Assembly (NCBI GenBank): GCA_019096065.1
Contig: JAGUCH010000001.1
Location: forward strand, 6,014,001-6,078,000
Length of the DNA: 64,000 nucleotides
Direction: 5' to 3'
Origin: Paracyclopina nana
Taxonomy: Eukaryota > Arthropoda > Copepoda > Cyclopoida > Cyclopettidae
Positions 58,530 to 64,000 of the stretch are shown in pieces (position 1 is the stretch's first letter; each line of letters opens with the position of its first letter). The translations under genes were made by a program, and so were the position numbers. Below the pieces are notes generated by a model. The model was not told the origin of the DNA, ran no database searches, and was given only the letters and a program-made list of their open reading frames with translations.

Positions 58530-61157
58530 ATGGCGGAAATGAAGGAGGAGCAAGAAGACCTCGTAAAAGTGGAAGGGTTAGACAACCTCTTCGAGGATGA
58601 GGACTCAAAAGCTAATGACAAAGAGGACAATCTCCTCGTGGATCCCGAACTTCTAGCGGAGGTAGTTATCTCTTTGGAATAATTTTTCCTCATTTTCACT
58701 CATCATTTACCCTAGGAAAACTCATTAAAAGAGAAGAATTTGATCGAAATAAAAAAGGAGGAAGAAGCTGCTGAGGCTGAACTGGCTGATTTGTCAGAGG
58801 AGAGGCGCTACGAGAAGCTTTGTACTCTTCTGGAAAAGAGCAAATTTTACTCCGATTTCCTCCTGTCCAAAATTCAAAAGGAAGATGATGCTTCTAAGAA
58901 ATTGAAGGCTGAAAAGCTCAAAGATCGGAAAAGTAGATCCTCGCTCTCGGGGCCTGAGCCCAAAAAGCGTGGTCGAAAGAGGAAAAACGTGGTTGATGAT
59001 GAGCCTATCCAGAAGAAGAAGAAAATTAAAATCGATGGACGGCAATTTGATGGCCATGAGATTCCCGAGGAGCAGCCATTGCTACTTAGCGGAGGAATCA
59101 TGAGGGACTATCAATTGGAAGGGTACACTTGGATGGCCAATCTCTATGAAAATGGAATCAACGGGATTCTCGCTGATGAGATGGGTTTGGGCAAAACCAT
59201 TCAAACCATCGCCCTTTTTGCTCACCTGGTCGAAATGGGCGTCAGAGGGCCTTTCCTCATTATTGCTCCGCTCTCAACCGTTCCCAACTGGATCAAGGAA
59301 ATTAAAAAATTCGCGCCTTTGTTGCCTTGCGTGCTTTACCACGGAAATGCCAAGGAGCGACAAGCGTTGAGGGATGAACATATGAAAGAGCTAATCACCA
59401 TTGACTCTGGATTCTCTGAGCCTCGGCATGTCCGAAACATCTTCGTGACATCCTTTGAAATTGCTATGAATGATGGAAAATTTCTAAGACAGAACAAGTG
59501 GTGCTATATTGTCGTGGACGAGGGTCACCGATTGAAGAACATGAACTGCAAGCTGATAAAGGAGCTCAAGTTGTACACTTCTGCCAATCGCCTACTCCTC
59601 ACAGGTAGACATTCTAAGATTATATTAGTAAAAATTACTTATCTATTGAACTGATGTGAATTAGGCACCCCACTGCAGAACAATCTGGACGAATTGTGGT
59701 CCCTTTTGAACTTCCTGATGAGCGAAATCTTCGATGACCTACGAGTTTTCCGAAGCTGGTTCAGTGCCACAGACTTGCACGCCACCGGCGAAGACGAGAT
59801 GAAAAGAATCATTCAACAGGAGAGGCAGGGAAATATTCTCAACACCCTGCACCAAATCCTCACGCCTTTCTTGCTGCGGAGAGTCAAGGCAGATGTGGAT
59901 CTCAAAATTCCCCCCAAGAAAGAGGTCCTTGTCTACTGTCCTATGACTGATCACCAGAAAACTTTCTATGAAGCCACTGTTACCAAAACTATTATGGAGC
60001 TAGTGAAGAAAAAAGATGGAGAAGTTGATCCTGCTAACGAAATCCCATCATCGTCTGACAAAAGATCTATGCGATCATCGGCCAAGTTTGATTACAAAAA
60101 GATATTGGAGTTTGAAGAGCACGAAAGCGAGGCCAACTTTGAGAAGTACCTGGTTGCCATTCAAAAAGTTGAAGAAGACAGAAAGAGGAGGCTGACTGTG
60201 GCCTCTGCCTACAAGGGCGTCCGAGAGACTTCCGAGGTCCGAGTGTCTCTTAAAAATAGGCTGGCTGATTTGAGAAAATGCACCAACCATCCCTACCTCA
60301 TCGAGTATCCTTTGTCAGATGACGGAGTGTTTTACAAAGTCGACGATGAGCTCATCGACCTATGCGGAAAAATGAAAGTCTTTGACCAAATGCTTATGGA
60401 GCTGATCAAGAGGGGACACAAAACGCTGATTTTCTCCCAAATGACTCGGATGCTGGATATCCTGGGCGACTACCTTGACATGAGGAACTTCAAGTATTCT
60501 CGTATTGATGGCAGTATGAACTTCATTGATCGCCAAGCCAACATTGACAAGTTCAATGAGTCGGATGAGGTGAACTTGTTTCTCCTTTCTACTCGAGCTG
60601 GCGGACTGGGAATTAATCTGACTGCAGCTGACACCTGCATCATTTACGACAGCGACTGGAATCCTCAACAAGACCTCCAAGCTCAGGATCGATGTCACCG
60701 GATCGGCCAAACGAAGCCAGTGATGGTGTACAGGCTAGTCACTGCTAATACTATCGACGAGAAAATTGTTGAGAGAGCTGCGGCTAAACGGAGGCTCGAG
60801 AAGCTCATCATCCACCACAAAAAGTTCAAGTCTCAGAACAAATCTGGTCTTACGGTCACCATGGAGGCGATAAGTCCTCAAGAACTTCTGGAATTACTCA
60901 AATCCAATGACCACGTGGGAGTTGTGGACAGAAAAGATGGGTGCATTTTTAGCAAAAGCGAGTTGGATAAGTTATTGGACCGCAGTGACCTCACTTGGGA
61001 GAAAATTGCTGACAAGGAAAACAAGGCATCTGCCATGAATATTAAGCCTGAGAAGACTGATGACGAAAAAGACGATGCTCATCTTGGCATGTTCAAAGTT
61101 GTCGATTTTGATGGGCCTAGATCAATGTTGCAGTCAGTGAAACCCGAGAAGGATTAG
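58530..61157 (+). CDS. HELLS: LSH/HELLS Snf2-family chromatin remodeller
   Basis: Three exons, 58530-58661, 58716-59604 and 59665-61157, give 837 residues, almost the same as human HELLS (838). N-terminal acidic and Lys-rich coiled region, then the ATPase: MRDYQLEGYTWMANL, DEMGLGKTIQTIALF (motif I), IIAPLSTVPNW (Ia), VVDEGHRLKN (motif II, DEGH as in HELLS), LLTGTPLQNN (III), then LIFSQMTRMLDILGDYL, STRAGGLGINLTAADTCIIYDSDWNPQ split over motifs V-VI, and CHRIGQTKPVMVYRL. HELLS with CDCA7 slides nucleosomes so that DNA methyltransferases can reach linker DNA. Exon 2 ends in the middle of LLLTG|TPLQ. Poly(A) signal AATAAA at 61396. Confidence 0.95.
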
Positions 61158-61607
61158 GGTAATTATTTTATGTCGGAATTCTATGCTTTTTGGAAACATA
61201 AATCCGAATTCTAAGATGAGGTCTGGGCTTTTTTTGAAATACAGGAAATTCTATGTTAATATAGTGTCTTGCTTGTTTATGCAGCGGAGTCACACATAGC
61301 TTTAATATCGTCTTTATTTTCATCCAAATTTATTTTTGTCGTTTATTAATAGTAAGCCTCAATGAACCCTATTTCATGTTCACATTTAGATGATTAATAA
61401 ACACTCGTAAAAAGAAACATTAACAATCATCAGCACATGATTCGTGTAGCAGTACAATCAGATTTTTTTTTAAGAAATATGATGTCAAAAGATGCCATTT
61501 TTTGTGTCCACAATATCACAGAGATCTATCTCCCACAACAGCAGTCTTTGCTGGATGGTGGTCGGTAGATCAGAAAGGAAATGCAAAGTATAAAAAGTGA
61601 AAAGAAG
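61158..61607. other. Convergent 3' region of HELLS and the MRL gene
   Basis: 450 bp between two convergent stop codons. It contains AATAAA at 61396-61401 for HELLS and TTTATT runs (AATAAA on the minus strand) near 61314 and 61341 that could serve the MRL gene, so the 3' UTRs may overlap. Confidence 0.5.
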
Positions 61608-64000
61608 TTACGATGAACTCGTCAACTGCGTGGTTTCACTCCTCCTAGGTGGAGCTGGTGGAGGGGGCTTTTTTCTTAGATTTGGCTGTGGACAATGGCG
61701 ATTGTTCGCCATGTGATGGGGGGGATACATGTAGTTGCTTTCGGGCATGGGCTCTCTCAAAACCACTGGAGGCACGACGGGAGTTGGCACTTTCTTGGGG
61801 CAATGGACTGGTGAACTGTGGTGAAGGCCGTTTTTCGCGCAAACCGCGTACAGAGGCTCAGTCTGCTGCTGCAGTTGCTGATTTAGCATCGCAATTTTGG
61901 TCTTGGCATATTGCTGGCTATGCAGCACCCAAGCACCCACAGTTTCATCTCTGGTGTAATCCAGGCCAACGCCCACAACATTGGTCAGATTCTCGTTGTC
62001 TCTGAAGCCGAGCACTTGGTGGGGACTAGTGGTGGTGTCTACCTTGCACTTCTCAGCCACTTGCCACTTTTTGTCCATCACCTTCTGTAGGTCCATGAGG
62101 AATTCCTTTTGAGGAGCTGCAGGACTGCTCGACTCTTCGCTGAACAACTTCTTTGGGGAGGCTTGGTAGGGCTGCCTTAGGTAGGACAATATCCTCCTTT
62201 CGTTCTCTATGTCCACCTCTGGTTCGCTGATGCCGATGACTTGGACATCATCGTCGAACGATATCCTCTTCGGGGTTTTAACAGTTTGGTTATTGGACCT
62301 CGCCGAGGGAGGCGGCGAAGAAAAACTCAGCTCTGGAGGTGGAGGGGGCAAGTCATCAAGATCGACAGGAGTGGGCAATTCGGCCACGGTCGAGTTAAGG
62401 TGATCCGCGATGCTTTCCGCTCTTGGTGGAGGGGGCAGCTCCTCCTCCACCAAGCAGTTCAACTCGGCTTCGGCTTGCTCGCCGAAGAAATCGTTGCCAC
62501 CGCTACTGCTACTGATGTGGACTTGGGCTCTGACATGCTGATGGTTATTAGTATTTTGGACTTCTTGGGGGAGATCTTGATAGCTGCCATTACTCCGCGT
62601 CGGGACAGCCTCGTAAATCTTGGAGTTTTTCCGCAGACTTTGCCTCACTGCAGACCGGAGGAGGGTGCCTCCGCCGCCCACCCGGACGTTGTCGCCAGAA
62701 CTGATGCTGCTCTCTTCGTCACTGTCCCGGACGAGTCCCCTCGTGATGTTGGTGAGCGGCAGCTTTGCAATGGTCGATGGCCTTTTCTTGATTGTTCCGC
62801 CCATGGGGAAATCACTTTCGAAGCCCATCGGGTGGTTCGGAAGCTGTTGAGAACTGCTTGCAGTTGAACATCTGTCACTCAGGCATCCTGAGCTGGAGGA
62901 TGTAGATGAAGCCTTTGACATCGAGCGCCTCAACTGACCACTATGCGTTCGATCCATAGTGTTGACAGGAGTCACGTCAATGATTTCATGGCTGCTGCCG
63001 TTTGCATTGGACATGTCTGATACGATCCCGCTCGAGAGGGCCGAGTCGAGACTTTTGTTCTCCGACGAGGGAGTTCTGGCAGGACTAGATGTGCTGTTCT
63101 GCTTGGCGTTGATTTGCAGGGAATTCGCGGAGAATCGTTTGGATGTGAGAATGTCAATGTCTGCGTGAGTGATGTCCTCCTCGATCGACCTGTAGTTGGT
63201 GAACAATTGCTTGCCATTCTTGGCAACGCGGATGCCGGTCACCCACTGATGCATTTCCATTTCCGAGTCCACACAAAGGTATCGCATGTACTTGGGAGTC
63301 TTGGCTTGGATTTTGGGATGCTTGATGGCGAAGCAGTAGTCTGTGGGCGCCTTGTACTTCTTCTTCCAACCCGCGCCGTAGTAGACTTGATTGACATCGA
63401 AGGTGGCGAGGCACACGAGGTCCTTGCTGGACTTTTTCCCTTTGGGCGCATAGTACAATCCGGAGGTTCTCAGCACGAAGAAAAACTTCTTCCACGACTT
63501 CTTGCTATCGGCCTTCAGCCAAATGTAGCCTTCCATTTCGGGGGCTCCGACTCCCGAGGAGGAGAAGTACTCTTCCAAGAGCTCCTGCCTGGCATGATCT
63601 TCCATGGTGTCGCCTTGCTGGGACGAAGAGCTGCCCAGGAGATATCTTTCAGGCCTGACGAATACATCATACTTCTCGGGCCTCTCAATGAACCACAAAG
63701 TGTTCTTGGAATCCACCGTCCACATCAGGCAATTCTCCACGAGGTTTTCGTGGTCTTCGTAGACCCTCTCCATGTACAAGTCTGGGATAAGCTCAACCAG
63801 CGTCCATCTGGGATCCAGCTTGACGTGGTTCTTTTCGGCCAAAATTCTCGTCACGTGGTTGACCGACATCTTCTCGTCCACCAGCAGACTCTTGGCTGAC
63901 CCGTCTGAGGTGAAGACCTTGATGAAGATTTTCTTGACGTTCGCCTCTTTGATCTTCTCGATGGCCAGCTTGATTTTCTCTGCCTTAATTTTGGCCTCCT
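61608..64000 (-). CDS. MRL adaptor (MIG-10/RIAM/lamellipodin/Pico), C-terminal part, partial
   Basis: One open exon runs from the right edge to the stop at 61608, about 795 residues; the N-terminus is outside. Order of parts: a basic helix KIKAEKIKLAIEKIKEANVK before the Ras-association domain (to about 63690, with DEKMSVNHVTRILAEK, PDLYMERVYEDHENLVE and FIERPEKYDVF), then a PH domain (63530-63180: MEGYIWLKADSKKSWKKFFF, APTDYCFAIKHP, HQWVTGIRVAKNGKQL), then a long low-complexity tail. The tail is rich in Ser and Pro: LPPPPPELSFSSPPP, EELPPPPRAES and KKPPPPAPPRRSE, which fit EVH1 or SH3 ligands. In the family this RA-PH unit binds Ras/Rap GTPase and phosphoinositides and recruits Ena/VASP to drive actin growth. 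The canonical FPPPP is not seen in this part; LPPPP is. Confidence 0.93.
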   Translation of the reverse strand, partial: EAKIKAEKIKLAIEKIKEANVKKIFIKVFTSDGSAKSLLVDEKMSVNHVTRILAEKNHVKLDPRWTLVELIPDLYMERVYEDHENLVENCLMWTVDSKNTLWFIERPEKYDVFVRPERYLLGSSSSQQGDTMEDHARQELLEEYFSSSGVGAPEMEGYIWLKADSKKSWKKFFFVLRTSGLYYAPKGKKSSKDLVCLATFDVNQVYYGAGWKKKYKAPTDYCFAIKHPKIQAKTPKYMRYLCVDSEMEMHQWVTGIRVAKNGKQLFTNYRSIEEDITHADIDILTSKRFSANSLQINAKQNSTSSPARTPSSENKSLDSALSSGIVSDMSNANGSSHEIIDVTPVNTMDRTHSGQLRRSMSKASSTSSSSGCLSDRCSTASSSQQLPNHPMGFESDFPMGGTIKKRPSTIAKLPLTNITRGLVRDSDEESSISSGDNVRVGGGGTLLRSAVRQSLRKNSKIYEAVPTRSNGSYQDLPQEVQNTNNHQHVRAQVHISSSSGGNDFFGEQAEAELNCLVEEELPPPPRAESIADHLNSTVAELPTPVDLDDLPPPPPELSFSSPPPSARSNNQTVKTPKRISFDDDVQVIGISEPEVDIENERRILSYLRQPYQASPKKLFSEESSSPAAPQKEFLMDLQKVMDKKWQVAEKCKVDTTTSPHQVLGFRDNENLTNVVGVGLDYTRDETVGAWVLHSQQYAKTKIAMLNQQLQQQTEPLYAVCAKNGLHHSSPVHCPKKVPTPVVPPVVLREPMPESNYMYPPHHMANNRHCPQPNLRKKPPPPAPPRRSETTQLTSSS

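Noticed and set aside
62209-63899. Plus-strand ORFs up to 261 codons
   Set aside because: They are antisense to the MRL exon, whose RA and PH domains are clear.
1-64000. tRNA, rRNA or CRISPR features
   Set aside because: No convincing tRNA cloverleaf, rRNA segment or CRISPR-like array was found; A-box-like pieces near 36 kb lack a good B box.

Overview
This is eukaryotic, invertebrate animal DNA. Genes are split by many very short GT-AG introns (mostly about 54-60 nt) ending in T-rich tract plus CAG/TAG, while a few introns and intergenic stretches run to several kb and are AT-rich. The gene set points to an arthropod or close ecdysozoan relative: a Dpr-type two-Ig surface protein, an expanded SLC12 (NKCC) pair, a KIF23/Pavarotti kinesin, liprin-beta, an MRL (lamellipodin/Pico/MIG-10) adaptor and an LSH/HELLS remodeller. 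HELLS is absent from Drosophila and C. elegans, which argues against flies and Caenorhabditis. I cannot name the species.

Layout. 1-7110 (+): 3' part of a large multi-CTLD (C-type lectin-like) membrane receptor, with at least 13 lectin modules, a Ser/Thr stalk, one TM and a mannose-receptor-like FENxxY tail. 8055-20467 (-): a dpr-like gene that I assembled from six small exons with matching phases, spread over 12.4 kb; one intron carries a 379-bp fold-back element. 20468-29922: gene-poor. 29923-33776 and 34679-39548 (-): two tandem, full-length Na-(K)-Cl cotransporter paralogues; an intron of the second holds a 466-bp TIR element with CACAGTG termini and a 5-bp target duplication. 41101-43411 (-): a carboxylesterase-fold protein that has lost its catalytic serine and histidine. 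About 45089-46364 (+): an orphan 7TM receptor with one frame break. 47034-48697 and 50701-52686 (+): two paralogous type I membrane proteins of a family I do not recognise. 52967-55886 (-): KIF23/MKLP1. 56208-58246 (-): liprin-beta. 58530-61157 (+): HELLS, divergent from liprin-beta across 283 bp. 61608-64000 (-): MRL adaptor, running off the right edge.

Functions. The right-hand 12 kb is a compact block of housekeeping and cytoskeletal genes: central-spindle kinesin, scaffold, chromatin remodeller and Ena/VASP adaptor. The left and middle hold surface and transport genes: lectin receptor, Ig adhesion, ion cotransport, an esterase-like pseudoenzyme, a GPCR and the novel membrane pair. No operon is evident. 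Exon models were built by eye from splice signals, reading-frame phase and paralogue comparison. For the Dpr, both NKCC, esterase, KIF23, liprin, HELLS and both novel genes, the summed exon lengths keep frame throughout, which is good internal support.
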